DNA of 38,648 nucleotides from Peribolospora baueri (GCA_029717555.1 JAMDHS010000133.1:1-38648), one strand, 5' to 3'; counted from the first letter of the stretch, positions 22,220 through 33,299 are shown. Numbers and translations are program-made. Notes: generated by a model from the letters alone, not told the origin.

Positions 22220-23140
22220 ATGACCGTTGCCCCGAAGACGAGGGCGGCCCCCGGGCAGTCGTCGTCCAAGCTGTCCTGGCTGTACATGGCCTCCCCCGTG
22301 CTCTTCCTGCTGCCGTACTGCCTTCTTGAGCTGACCCGGTACTGGACTTTTTCGGACGAGGAGAAGGAGGCCTTCCATAGGTCCTTCGACGATCTGCCCG
22401 CTTTGACCACGCTGAGGGAAGCGGTGAGCTCGCAGCGGCTACTACTCGTGCGCTCAGAGAAGCCAGCTGACCCCCGACGACCCGTCCGGTATGTCTCTGC
22501 CCCCTCTTCCCTCCTACAGAACGGGCACACCCCGATGGAAAAGTATGACGCCCGTCCGCTCATCTCGCACCACATGCACTTTGCTCCTGGTGTGCTCTGG
22601 TCCATCCTCATGCCGCTCCAGTTCACCTCGCGCGTTCGCGCACGTTGGCCAGCTCTCCACCGCGCCTCAGGCTATGTCTTCTTCTCCTCCTCGCTCTCCA
22701 TCTCGCTCTCCGCTCTCTATTTCAACTTGTCCGGCATCCTCTACTCCCACCCGAACCGTCTGCATATTGCCTGGGGCTTTGTGCCGACCGTGTCGATGCA
22801 GAACTTTGTCATGAACCTCGTCTTCCTCGGCACCGTGCCCCTCGCCGTGCAGGCAGCCAAGGAGCGTCGATTCGGAGACCACTACTGCTGGATCGTTCGG
22901 CACACCGGCATGGGCGTCGCCGCTGCGTTTCAGCGTCCCCTCATCATCGCCGGCAGTCTTTTTGGCGACCGGTTCAGGGACTGGATCGACGTGCCCGTCG
23001 GTCCGGACGCCTACGCGCTCGAGAGAGACTGGTTCGCCTTCACCGTCTTCGCCAGCCTTCTCCTCGCCGTCGTCACGGCCGAGATCCTCGTGGCGCGCCA
23101 CAGGCGAGGGCGGCGGCCTGCGAAGGAGCGGTTGTCGTGA
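22220..23140 (+). CDS. DUF2306-like polytopic membrane protein
   Basis: A single-exon protein of 306 residues with several hydrophobic helices: WLYMASPVLFLLPYCLLEL near residues 20-38, then helices around 120-140, 150-175, 185-215, 230-250 and 275-295. The core HHMHFAPGVLWSILMPLQF followed by ALHRASGY resembles the conserved H...P.QF...HR..GY pattern of DUF2306 membrane proteins, whose function is unknown. The start at 22220 is the first ATG and precedes the first helix. The C-terminus is basic (ARHRRGRR) and presumably cytosolic. It is divergent from the reductase, so it could be co-regulated with the PKS cluster, but nothing in the protein shows this. Confidence 0.8.
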   Translation: MTVAPKTRAAPGQSSSKLSWLYMASPVLFLLPYCLLELTRYWTFSDEEKEAFHRSFDDLPALTTLREAVSSQRLLLVRSEKPADPRRPVRYVSAPSSLLQNGHTPMEKYDARPLISHHMHFAPGVLWSILMPLQFTSRVRARWPALHRASGYVFFSSSLSISLSALYFNLSGILYSHPNRLHIAWGFVPTVSMQNFVMNLVFLGTVPLAVQAAKERRFGDHYCWIVRHTGMGVAAAFQRPLIIAGSLFGDRFRDWIDVPVGPDAYALERDWFAFTVFASLLLAVVTAEILVARHRRGRRPAKERLS

Positions 23141-24125
23141 CCGTTCTCACATCGCTTCTCTTTCGGTCCACCCGTCCTTCTTTGCCTTCCCCCGTTGCCA
23201 TCTGACTCACCACTTTCTCCTGTACTATACTGTTTGCAGGCAGCACATGCGAAGGTCCATTTTAATACCGGCGCGAGCCTTCCTATGATCTCTTCGTTGT
23301 CCACTTTGCATTCTTGCCTGTCTAGCCAGGTCACCCCCAATGTCGCACTGCGCTCGAGCACGGTGCTCCGCCTAACCCGAGTACAGGCGTGAATCGACGG
23401 GAATAGGGTCATGTGCCACGGGGGGTGATCTTGTAGTACTTGCTTGCCATGTATGGTATCCAGGAGCTAGGAAGTGAGACGTCGCCGCCTGCCGACGGGA
23501 TCTAGGAATAGCGTCGGCTCCGGCGGCAGCGGGGCGAGGCCGAGTGCCACAGATCAGTACTCGGTCAGTATTCGAGTGCCACAGATCATCAGTGTAAGAT
23601 GGAGTAATGGGCCCGCCAGAGTCATACCCGTGACGGCCTTGAGCGAGATAGCGTGTCGAGCTAGGGTGAGCCTAGTCCACGCATCCACGCACCCCCTCTC
23701 GCCTCCGCCATGTGCTCCGGGTCCTCTCAGCTGACACCACCACGACGTGAAGTGCTTTCGCTCCATGCGGTCCGGGGCGGTGCTGCTGCCGCTCCTGCGC
23801 CGGCTCACCGCACCCTATTTCGTTATAACCCCATCCAGGCCGCATGCTCAAGGCGATTAAACGGGACCGGTCAAGGGGACGCCAGCGGGACAGAGGGACA
23901 GGCGGTGAAGCATCTCCTCCTTCGTCTCCTCCTTCCTCCCGTCCCTCTTCCTCTTCCTCTTCCTCTTCCTCTTCCGCAATCGACTTTGGCGGCATTGCCT
24001 CGTCTCGGCCCCCTCACCTTTCTTCCTCATCTTCTCCACCACCTCCAGCGGCAGCAAACCAGCACCAACGCCAGCTCCAACGTCGACATCCCTCCAGCCG
24101 GTGGTCGTAAAGCGACAAAACAGCC
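23141..24125. other. intergenic region with a CCTCTT microsatellite
   Basis: About 985 bp without a supported gene. It contains a pure CCTCTT repeat at 23944-23975 within a wider C/T-rich tract, plausibly the leader of the following gene. A short direct repeat around CGAGTGCCACAGATCA is seen at about 23540-23590. Confidence 0.6.
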
Positions 24126-25707
24126 ATGTCCGCGCCGATCGACTACCACACCGCCCCGGTCAACGAGGTGATCGCCTACATCAACCTCTCCACGCGGATC
24201 GTGATTTCCGGGTCGATCGCCTTTGGCATCGTCGCCGCAGAGCTCATCGGCCACCTCCCCAAGGATGTGAGCCTCGTCCGTGACTGGAGATGGGTCAACC
24301 TGCTCTACTTCATTTGCAGGTGAGACAAGTGTCATGCCGCCGTTCGCCCTCTCGCTCCGACGTGAGGGACGGGCAGCCGCCGCGCTGATCAACTGGACCC
24401 AAGTGACATATTGCGTTTTCCCTCTGCGCTTTGCCTCTGCGCTTCAGATGGTCCGGAGTAGCGACGTCGGCCAGTTACGTGGTCATCAGCTCCATTGGCG
24501 CAAATAAGACAGGATGCCAGACGGGCTTCGAGTTCATGCAGGTCATGTTTGCCTTTGTTAGCGTCTCTGCAAGCTGCATCTTCTACCTTCGGTGAGCTTT
24601 CGCCCCGCACCTCAATATCCCCCCCCAGGCTGATCTTTACACCGATCCTCCTCTTCCCTCTTCTCTCCGCCTCCCAGCCTGGTCGCCATCTGGAACTTTA
24701 ACAGGGTCATAGCTGCTGCTCTGGGCGTCTACCTGGTCGGCATGTTCTCCTTCCAGGTGTACGCCGCCTTTGACTTTTTCGCCGTGCTTCAAAGCCCGTT
24801 CGGCCACATTGTCTGCGACGGCTCGGTCAGCAACAGGAACCAGGGCCTCTGCTGGTTCCTCACCGCCATCTTTGATACAGTCGTGCTCTGCCTCGCCGTG
24901 TTGAGGCTTTACAAGCGCCAAGTGTCGTCAGAGATCACCCGCGTCCTCCTCCGGGACAACGCGATCTATTACGGCATCATCACCGCTCTGTACATCATCA
25001 CCGGCTCGCTGTACTACGCCAATTCCGACCTCGTCGCCGAGTTTGTCATCGGACAGTATACTAACACGCTGAGGCGAGTCGCGCGCAGCTCGTTCAAACG
25101 GAGCGCGGAGCGTGATCTGATCATTGATCCGCGTACAACCTTTTGCCCGTTCCTTCCTGCTAGCTCCGTCGTCGCTTGCCGGGTGTTCCACAACCTCGCC
25201 AGCTACCGCACCTCCGGTGACTCGTCGGCGAGCGTCACCCCGAGAGCCGAAGTGACCTCCACCTCTGCCGGCCGGGGCAACCCGAGGCCCTCGTTCGCCA
25301 TGAGCGCCACCTCTCGCAGGAGAGCCGAGGTGACCTCCACCTCTGCCGGCCGGGGCAACCCGAGCGCCTCATTCGCCATGAAACCCGGGCAGTTCTCCAT
25401 CCGCGATGGCTCCATCCAACAGGACCGTCACGAGTCGCTCTCCACCCACGGGACCGATGTCCCCGTGTTTGCCATCAGGAGCATCGGCCGATCTCCCAGC
25501 GCTGCCGAATTTGAAGAGCCTTTTGCGGACCTGGAGGTGGCGTACGGTGACCCACGGGAGGGCTCATTTGACCGAGGCTCCGGGGCCTCCAGGTTGCTCG
25601 TCGACGGGGCGGCCGGGTACCCGGACGCCAGGCTCGGCGACGAGGCACACTTGGGGTCCAGCCAATGGCGCATCCATACCGAGCGCGACGTCGTCCGGAT
25701 GGGCTGA
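24126..25707 (+). CDS. polytopic membrane protein of a basidiomycete-expanded family (DUF6533/6534-type)
   Basis: Three exons, 24126-24319, 24448-24591 and 24678-25707, join in phase to give 455 residues. The N-terminal half has about seven hydrophobic helices, for example VISGSIAFGIVAAELIGHL, VMFAFVSVSASCIFYL, VIAAALGVYLVGMFSF and IIYYGIITALYIITG-like segments. The C-terminal 200 residues are hydrophilic and presumably cytosolic, with an internal duplication. The layout, with a Trp-Arg or Lys-Phe-Arg-Trp region before helix 2 and a conserved ACRVFHNL at the last helix end, recalls a large basidiomycete family of receptor-like seven-helix proteins of unknown function. A second member lies at 30529-33299. 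The family name is tentative. Confidence 0.75.
25240..25381 (+). repeat. direct repeat of about 60 bp inside the membrane-protein tail
   Basis: Two nearly identical copies encoding RAEVTSTSAGRGNP and SFAM lie about 84 bp apart. The spacing is a multiple of three, so the duplication preserved the frame of the cytosolic tail. Confidence 0.85.
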
Positions 25708-26143
25708 GCCGACGATTTCGGACGATACCTTGATCCGTCGGCGTGACCGCTCACCGTGTCACCCCGGGGTGTTCCCACTCGTACGCCTCGCCGCGCCGCC
25801 CCTCCCCCTTCCGGGGCTCTGTTCTCGTCCGATCGGGACCCACGCCTTTGACAGCGTATTTGTTTCCTCTGCTGTCATTATACGACTCCTTTCATCCTTC
25901 CTTTCGCTTTTACTTCCTAATATTCTCTGCGGTGGATGCATGACTCGAGATCACACCATACTCTCACCACTGGCAGGCGTGTCAACCCGGATGAGGTTCC
26001 TGGTTTCAAAGGCTTGAAGGGAAAGGAGATTTTCGTCGACTAGGGCGCGGGCCGTTAACTTCTTTCGATCATTCAGCAGTCGCAATGGTTGGTGCGGTAG
26101 CCGACCATGCTAAGCTGAGGCGCATGAGAGGAGCTCGGCTATT

Positions 26144-26168
26144 GGGGTTAGGGTTAGGGTCAGGGTTG
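26144..26168 (+). repeat. interstitial telomere-like repeat
   Basis: Four consecutive TTAGGG-type units, the third changed to TCAGGG and the last cut short. The G-rich strand is the plus strand, the same polarity as the terminal telomere 12 kb to the right. It sits just left of the second LTR-like repeat. Confidence 0.75.
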
Positions 26169-26230
26169 CAACAGGCTATGGACGCCCAAGCAGCTTATGC
26201 TAGCCAATATGTTACCCAAGAGCCTCAGGA

Positions 26231-26400
26231 TGTCACAAACCTTCGCTCAGAACCTCGTGCTCATAGGCTCAGACATAGAGGCGTTGCAAGGCTGGAACAT
26301 AGGAGCTGCGGCGCTGCACCGGTTCATGAACGTGTATATAAAGAGAGCCCGACAGGGCGTCACAGCTTTCCTCCCGAAGCTAAGAATACTTTTGTCACCG
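26231..26400 (+). repeat. LTR-like dispersed repeat, copy 2
   Basis: Same family as 4467-4640, starting TGTCACAAACC and sharing CAGAACCTCGTGCTCATAGG, the TATATAAAGAGAGCCC block and CTAAGAATA near its end. CTCAGG occurs both just before the repeat (26224-26229) and just after it (26401-26405 region), which could be a target-site duplication. No internal coding region accompanies it, so it looks like a solo LTR or small non-autonomous element. Confidence 0.65.
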
Positions 26401-26587
26401 CTCAGGTTTCCTCCAGAGTTCCCCGTCCAGCATCAGCACCTCTGTCCCAGCCTTCGCCCCATCCTCTTTCCTGTCCTCGTCCCTGTCTCCGACTTGTTTG
26501 CTCCTTGCTTTGCGTCGACTTCCGGTGGACCTCCATTCCGTCCCTCGCTCGTGACCCGACCTGAGTAGGGAAGTCCTCCCTGTCACA

Positions 26588-28453
26588 GGACGAGCAAGAC
26601 ACTAGAGGCGAGGCGAAGGGCCAGAAGCGCAAGGCGGGAGATGACGAAAATATCGAGGTCGGCGCTGTCGATGATGGAGCTGGAGACGCTGTAGGTCACA
26701 AGCGCGCGAAGACAGGTACGTTCTTCTCTCATAATCCACCTCCTTGTGTCCTCGCCGCTCATCCTCTGATGTTTTCCACTCTTTGTCAAACAGAAGCAAA
26801 AGCTCCCGAACGTGATCGTTCGACAGTCTTTGTTGCCGGATTGCCTAAAAGGACGGATCAAGAAGAGCTGAGCAAGCTATTTCGAGATGTAAGGGCATCC
26901 TACATTTTTCCTGCCGTAACTACATCGATGCTGATCTTATGTCTCTCGTTCAGTGCGGGGACATCCGCGAGATCAAGGTTCACGACCAAGAGGACCAAAC
27001 GGTGGCCACCGTCGAGTTTCATAACCGCAACGACGTCCCCACAGCCCTTACCAAGGACAAAATGGTTGTTAACAGGGCTCAGATTGAGGTTCACCGTGGC
27101 TCGGACAGCACCCTCTTTATCACCAATTTCCCTGAAGACTGGGACGATAAGGAGCTTCGGTCGAGGTTCGAAAAGGTACGGAAGAATCCATGTGGTGCCG
27201 GAGGAGTTTTTCAACGCTCATTTTTGTCCTTGACTTTCAGTATGGCGTCCTCTTCGACACGCGGTGGCCAAGCAAAAAGTTTAAGAATTCACGCCGTTTT
27301 GCTTATCTTCGGTTTAACTCGCCGGTGAGTCCCATTAAGCGTTTTCTTGTCCGTGACGAAGAGTGGCTGATATGATCTGCTTCGACACTCAGACTGCATC
27401 CAAGCTTGCTTTGGAACTTGATGGCGTCGAGGTGGCTCCAGGGCGCTCCCTCATCGTGCGGATATCGGACCCGGAAAGGAAGCAACAGCGTTCGGATGCC
27501 AAGTTAGACGAACGAGAGCTGTTCGTCCAGGGCTTGAGCCGGTTTGTAAAAAAGGAGGATCTGGAAAAGCTGTTCGGTAAAGTGAGTTACGGATTGAACG
27601 TGGAGCAGTACCCTAGGTGTTTGCGGGCTTGTTCCAATGCGTGGACAGACGCAATGCTGAAAAACGTCTGGAATCACAGTATGGCAAGGTCAAGGACGTG
27701 CGTGTAGCACTGAACGCGGACGAGACATGCAAGGGATTCGCATGGGTGGACTTTGAGGATGAGGTGGGTATTACGCATTTCTGACGTTTTCAAGCTCTCA
27801 TTTTAGGCTGACCTCTTCTCCCGCCTTGGGACGCCAGAACGAAGCACAGGTCGCCATGCGTGAGTTGCACAATACTCAACTCAAGAAACGTATAATGTCC
27901 GTCATGGTCACGGCACCGTATGCGAAAGCAGCAAAGGCACAGAAAGCGGAAGGAGGATCGGCAGGGTCTGGCCAGAGCTCCCGCATGGACGCCCGAGGCA
28001 AGACGGCACTGGTGTCTGGTCTTCCCGCTGAGGCGCAGGAGGCGAAGCTACAACAGGTTGTGGCAAAGGCGACCAGACTTAGGGCAGTAAAGACCATCGA
28101 GATGGGGAGCGCCGACGGAGGGAATGGCCCGAAGCAAGGCGAAGCCCGTGTCGTCTTTGAAAATGCGGCAGTGAGTTTCTAGGCACCTGAAGGCCATGTT
28201 TCGTTCTGCCTACAGGGTTTTTCTCATGAGTGGTACATTTGCCTTGTTGATACACCCGCAGGACTTTGGCAAACTTCTCTTGCTCTCAAGCATCGCCTAC
28301 GACGACAATGTCACCCTCACCGTCGCTCCGTACGAATTGGTGGTTGCTGGGAAGAAACCGGGGGGACAAGGGTTTGCACCTCGCAGCGTTACCAATGGCG
28401 GCCGAGGCAGGGGCCGAGGCAGAGGCGGGATTGGTTTCCGTGGCCACACTTGA
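26588..28453 (+). CDS. Prp24/SART3-like U6 snRNP RNA-binding protein, lacking its 5' part
   Basis: Helps U6 snRNA refold and anneal with U4 during spliceosome recycling. From a CAG at 26585-26587, exons with GT-AG borders read through an acidic/basic linker (GQKRKAGDDENIEV), RRM1 (STVFVAGLP and TVATVEF), RRM2 (TLFITNFPEDWDD and FAYLRF), RRM3 (ELFVQGLSRF and GFAWVDF) and a degenerate RRM4 (KTALVSGLP and ARVVFENAA). The protein ends in an RGRGRGRG tail at 28453. No in-frame ATG precedes the RRMs and the first visible exon begins at a splice acceptor, so the gene is 5' incomplete. SART3-type proteins carry a long HAT-repeat region before the RRMs, and none is seen upstream, where an LTR-like repeat and a telomere-like tract lie instead. 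The C-terminal Lsm-binding motif is also not evident. It is probably a truncated copy; expression is unknown. Confidence 0.85.
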
Positions 28454-28701
28454 AAACTTTTTGAGGTCCTTTTTTGTAAAACGAGGCGCTGTGAACCTAT
28501 GAGGATGTTTACGTCTCTCGGGAAGTGACAATGGCCGAGGGAGGAAAAGGGGAACAATGGACAAGAGGAAGAGAACGTAGAGCGAGGGTTGTATCCTATA
28601 GCGTGAGAGGCGCAAGGTAACCGACACACCCCCCTTTCAATTTAACATAGTACGATGAAGTGATTGCATACGCCATCCATCCCCGCTCGTCCAGCGCTCA
28701 A

Positions 28702-29020
28702 CTACCAGTACATGTCGTGTAGCCAGTCGTTTAGGTTGTATGGTCCCAGTCGACGTTGCCCCGGCGCCTTGTCGAACCCCAGTACCTGCTCGGTCGACCG
28801 TCACATCTTCGTCCTCCGCTCCCACTTCCACTTTCCCCTTCCGGGACGACCAAAGGTGAGCAGAGAGGAGACAGACGCCCACTAGGGCAATGTCGGCATG
28901 TATGAGAGGACGTTGATGAAGGAACCGGTATGACGGACGAGAAGATCGGAGGGGGGAAGACGGGAACGCACAACACTGAGTTGCACGTCGCGTCGGGCAT
29001 AGACCAGAACAGGTGCGTCA
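28702..29020 (-). CDS. possible minus-strand gene end, unrecognised
   Basis: A terminal exon at 28785-28702 reads VLGFDKAPGQRRLGPYNL, then NDWLHDMYW and a stop, after a plausible CAG acceptor. It has the look of a conserved C-terminus. Upstream on the same strand, about 29020-28800 is open with a hydrophobic helix (HADIALVGVCLLSAHLW) followed by charged residues. I could not fix the splice joining them, found no start, and recognise no family. It would be convergent with the RRM gene. Confidence 0.35.
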
Positions 29021-29129
29021 GTTCTCGTGCATGTCGAGCGTTGCTTATTTGAGGTAACCCTTCCCGTGCTAGATGATGGTTCGGGTCGGATTTGGCGAAG
29101 GACGTGGAGGGGTCGCGCTCGCGCTCGTC

Positions 29130-29173
29130 TTGTCAGTCAGTCAGTCAGTCAATGTGTCTGTCTGTCTGTCTCC
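29130..29173. repeat. TCAG and TGTC microsatellite
   Basis: About four to five TCAG units are followed by about four TGTC units. No coding context is evident. Confidence 0.8.
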
Positions 29174-30528
29174 CAGTCGCCATTCTGTCCTAACCTTCCT
29201 TTTCTATCGTAGCCTCATAACATCTACGACCGAGAGAAGAGGCGCGGCGCGCCCGGCTCGGTCCTGCTCGCTGATCCGCCGCTCTAATCTGCGCCCAACC
29301 GAGCGCCCTCCAGCTTATTAATCCGGCGAATGCCTTCACATGCGCTGCAAGCTGTGCATACTCGCGGGAAGGCTTCGGAGCAGGCGTCGAGGAAGAGCGA
29401 GAGACGGGCATTCGGGCGTCTGGACCTGTTCGGATCCTTCTCTGTCTCATTGCGATCTGCTTTCCCATCGCGCAGCACTGTGAGTGTGAAAATCTCGCTA
29501 TATCCCGCCTGACCCTCGCGTATCCTGCGAGTTCGTCCCGCCGATCTCTATGACGACCGAAGAGAAGAATCCAAATTTTTTTATTTCTCTTTCCCAAAAA
29601 AAGCCCCAGGGCAGCGCCGTGTAGATTTCAGACTGTCTGCCCTGCCTCCATGTCGGGGCCCCGCCTAGGAGGCGATCCCACTGCTGTCATGGCACCGGCT
29701 TGGTGCGACAACCGGCTATGGCGGTCGCCCGGCGCTACAGGATCGTACGTCCGAGATTGAGCTCGCAGTAGCTCGCTTGTTCGCGCCGCTGATCTGGTCG
29801 ATAACAGTTGTTTTCCTTTCTTCTCATTATTTTGCGGGGAGACCTGCAGGGACAGGAGGTTCCGCGGGATGGTAGGACCTAAGGCTGACGTGTCAACGCC
29901 ATTGCATATAACAGGCACATGCTCGGAAAGCCACCAATCGCTCCCGTGCGCTTTAGCAGGCTCGCCTAGCTATGCCACGTCCAAGGCCAAGGGTCGCGAG
30001 CTGATGCACATACGAGGGAAAGATTTACTTGGCCTACGGCGATGCGGGAAAGCCAAGCAGCGAGAAGCAGCTAAGCGGCGAAGACAGCAACGACAAACCT
30101 CGCGCACGCCGCGCAGGTAGCTAAGGTCGCGATTTGCAAGCCGGTTGTAGTTGCTGCATCAATCCGGTGCTGCGATTGGTACCCATAGCATGTGAGTGCA
30201 TGCGGCTTCCCTTCTGCGCGTCGCTTGCCTTGACCACAAGACCTCTGCCATCACATTGTCTTGTCGTTCCCATCCCATCCATCTCTTTGCCGTCAGCATC
30301 ATTCCCGTCGTGGCCAACTTGGTCGAAGCAGCCAGATCGATTCCCGTTCCTTCCCCGACGCCTTAGCAGATCTGAGCTTGTAGTACAAAAGCCCTCCACC
30401 CCTCTGCGAACGAACGTGATGAACGACATCCTCCCGCCCCTTCGCCATCGCCGTCGCCCCGTCGTCACGTACTCTCCTTTTGGAGGCGTTGCCCTCGCCC
30501 GCTTCCCCATCGTGCCAGCCTTGAGGAC
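29174..30528. other. gene-poor intergenic region
   Basis: About 1.35 kb in which no open frame shows a family motif or credible splice structure. A minus-strand open stretch around 29440-29190 (PSREYAQLAAHVKAFAG) is mildly protein-like but unsupported. C/T-rich sequence at 30400-30530 is probably the leader of the next gene. Confidence 0.45.
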
Positions 30529-33299
30529 ATGCCCCAACCCTCCATCATGTCGTCGGCCCCGTCCTCCGCCACCATGGTCTCCCTAGTCCCGAGGGTGGAC
30601 TGGAACGATCCAAAGCAGATTGCAATGGACGTCAAAGTTTGTGAGTGTGTCTTAATTGCTGTGGTAAAGCTCGCTAGAGCACCCGCACACACGCCTCGTT
30701 TATTCTTCCTGGCGCCTCGTCGTCCGATGATCCTCACCCGTCTTCGTTCGACGCCGTCCTCTGTCTGGTTCACCAGATCAAGCATACTTGTTTTGTCTCT
30801 TAGGAGTGTTGTGAGTACCTGACGAGGGTCGTCGCCTGCGCGTTCAAATCAGCGAGCATCTGCGCAAACCTTTTTCACTCCCCCGAATCGATTCTCCAGC
30901 ACCTGGGACTTTATCCTTTCCGTGAGCGCTCCTTCCCATGCTCTCTAGTTGTTTCTTCTTGCGCTGACTTCTGCCCGTCTTCTCTCCCTCTTGTCGACTT
31001 TCGCAGTCCTGGTACGACTTCAAAATTGTCACCGGACGGATCAAGTTCAGATGGCCCATGATATTCTACTTTGGGAGCCGTCTCGCCACGTTCGGTGCTC
31101 TCGTTCCAGTGTGAATCCCTAATAGTCCTACTCTCGCTACGATAGCTTACATTCCGTCCTCATAGTCATTCTTTCTCCTTTGCTGCCGCCTCGTAGCATC
31201 ATCACCAACAACGTGACGGACACCTTTTTGAACTGCAAAGCTCTCATCGTCACCGTTCTGTTTTTTGCTGGAGCCTCGGTCTACATGTCGGCAGCCATCT
31301 TCGTACTGCGCACGGTGAGTTAAATGTCTCGCATGACCGCCATCGTGGGCTACGTTTACTTACGGCGGCGCCCTTTTCTTCCTTATTAACGTTTATGACC
31401 GTTGCCATTCAGATCGCCGTCTGGGGCAGACGTCTGTGGGTGATCGTCCTTCTCGGCGTGTTGTGGTTGAGCCTAGTGACCGCCTGGTCCTATAACTGCA
31501 CTTCCATCATCAACGTATGGGAAGGAATTGGACAAGTGAGTACCGCTTTATGTTTTGCTCCCTCGGACCCGCTAGCTCTGCCAACTTTATAACGATCCCT
31601 GTCCTCCCTCACATCTTCTCTGCAGGGTTGTATACCTGTCCATGTCTTCCCATACTTTAGCGCACCCTATGTCGTCACTGAAGGTACGAAGGAGATGTCA
31701 TTGGTTCATGCACATGCGTTCAATCCATTCGATCTAAACGCTAGATTTCTTTGGATCTCATAATTTTGGAAAAAAAAAGTCATCGACGTCACCACCTTGT
31801 CCCTGACGGCGTACCAGGTAAGCGAGGCAAGGGAGACTAGAGACCGGCTTGTCTGTCGGCCAAATGGTTTATTTCCACCCTCTTGCCGCATCATAGCTCT
31901 TCAAAGTGCAAAGCAACGCTGCCAACCCCTCCAGCATTAGCATGGTCTTGTTCCAGCAGGGTCTTTCCTACTTTATGTGAGAATCTCCGCCGGAATCGCG
32001 AATCCAGAAGGAACTCGACATCGTCGAGCTTACGCTTACCAACGACACCTTGCCCCTCCCTTTCGGCAGCGTCAACGTCGTCTTCAACACCGTGTCGCTC
32101 GTGCTTATTTGGTCGAACGTAAACACAGGTGTGCTTGATTTCGGTCGTTCGTGATCGACGATGTTTTCGGCTAATCCATGTCATCGTCTGAATAGTGATG
32201 CACTTTATCAACTCGATCGCCGCTCTCACCTTTGCGTAAGTTGGCCTCACCTTTCGGCGTTTGTGCCATGGACGGCAGTCCGTTGACTTATCTTTTCCCT
32301 TTTCCGCTACTCTTTCCAGGTCCATCAGTGAGTAGTCGCCGAGGAATTTGTATTCCATTTCGCACAGGCTGATCTTGCCATATTCGTTATTGGACGTATA
32401 GTGTCATGCACGGCGTTCCGGTGAGCTAGTCGCCTCCTTGTGTAGCGTGATTGAAGGTGGCGGAATGATGTTGCTGACACCCTATCCGCTTCGCGCCATT
32501 TGCTTTCACCCCCACCTTCAGGGATCTCTCTACCGGCACCGTTCGGGAAGGGCACGGCTGGTTCGCCTCCTCGGAGAAAGGGAGGTTCTGGAATGTGAGT
32601 ACCTGACGGGATGTGGAACCATCATTCGCCCGGCGTTGATTTCCCTTTGTTCTTCCTTCCGCGATGACTCTCGTATTCAGGGATGGACCGAAGGTGGGTC
32701 TTTCTCCCACGACACAGGCACGTTCAAAGCTTACGTACTCCATCCGCACTTTGTATCTTCACCACCAGGTCAATCCGCCATTGGCCCCGTTTCACACGAT
32801 GGTACCGGGAGGCAGCCCAGTCGACCTCAAACCGGCGGTCGCAGCAGTCCCACTGGGGAAGGTGTCAGGATCACATTGAGCAAGGTCGTCCGAAGGTGAG
32901 AGCTGGCGCGGAGCTTGGTCACTCACGTTCGGCAGGACAATGACTGTCGTATGCAGTCCACTCACACCTTTACCCTCGCTTTCCTTCCCCACCTGGACAT
33001 TCAGGGACGGCTACGGATACGAGCGACACGACGACGTCGACTTGGCATCGCTATCCAATGCCGGCGGTGCCAAAGCTGGATCCGAGGGTTCCCAGATACC
33101 GCTGGACGGTTTCCACTCTGAAGAACCCATCTCGTCGCCCCAGCCCGCTCACTCCCATTTCGCCCGTGCAGCCGACATCGAGGCCTCCACCTATGCCAAC
33201 AATTACCAAGTGGGAGAGGCCATCTTCGGGAATGGCACTTCTCCCGAAATCGGCGCTCATGAAATTCGGTATCCGAACAGGCATCCGTTCGCTGGCTAA
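30529..33299 (+). CDS. second polytopic membrane protein of the same family, many small exons
   Basis: At least 14 short exons. The following join in phase: 30529-30640, 30777-30810, 30900-30921 (22 nt), 31007-31110, 31197-31314, 31413-31535, 31626-31683, 31780-31817, 31897-31976, 32070-32128 and 32196-32235. They give hydrophobic helices with the family features: YLFCLLGVFTWDF, ITGRIKFRW-like VTGRIKFRWPMIFYF, IAVWGRRLWVIVLLGVLW, then SYFIVNVVFNTVSLVLIW and MHFINSIAALTFA. Beyond 32236 the exon pattern is unclear. An 8-nt exon (32320-32327) is possible, and later exons give a hydrophilic tail ending EIRYPNRHPFAG at 33299. The repeated aromatic and KFRWP signature links it to the gene at 24126. 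Function is unknown; a plasma-membrane receptor-like or transporter-like role is only a guess. The unclear region after 32240 leaves open that the copy is damaged. Confidence 0.75.

Noticed and set aside
22489-22519. GTATGT...CTACAG, a possible 31-nt intron in the DUF2306-like gene
   Set aside because: Removing it would shift the frame between two hydrophobic, family-like halves that are already in one frame. I read the gene as a single exon.
30817-30840. CTGACGAGG, a second possible hammerhead box
   Set aside because: No GAAA box or stem II follows. It lies in an intron of the membrane-protein gene and is a chance match.
31977-32007. 31-nt GT-AG stretch as an intron in the second membrane protein
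   Set aside because: It breaks the phase. Using the later CAG at 32067-32069 keeps the frame and gives the expected hydrophobic helix.
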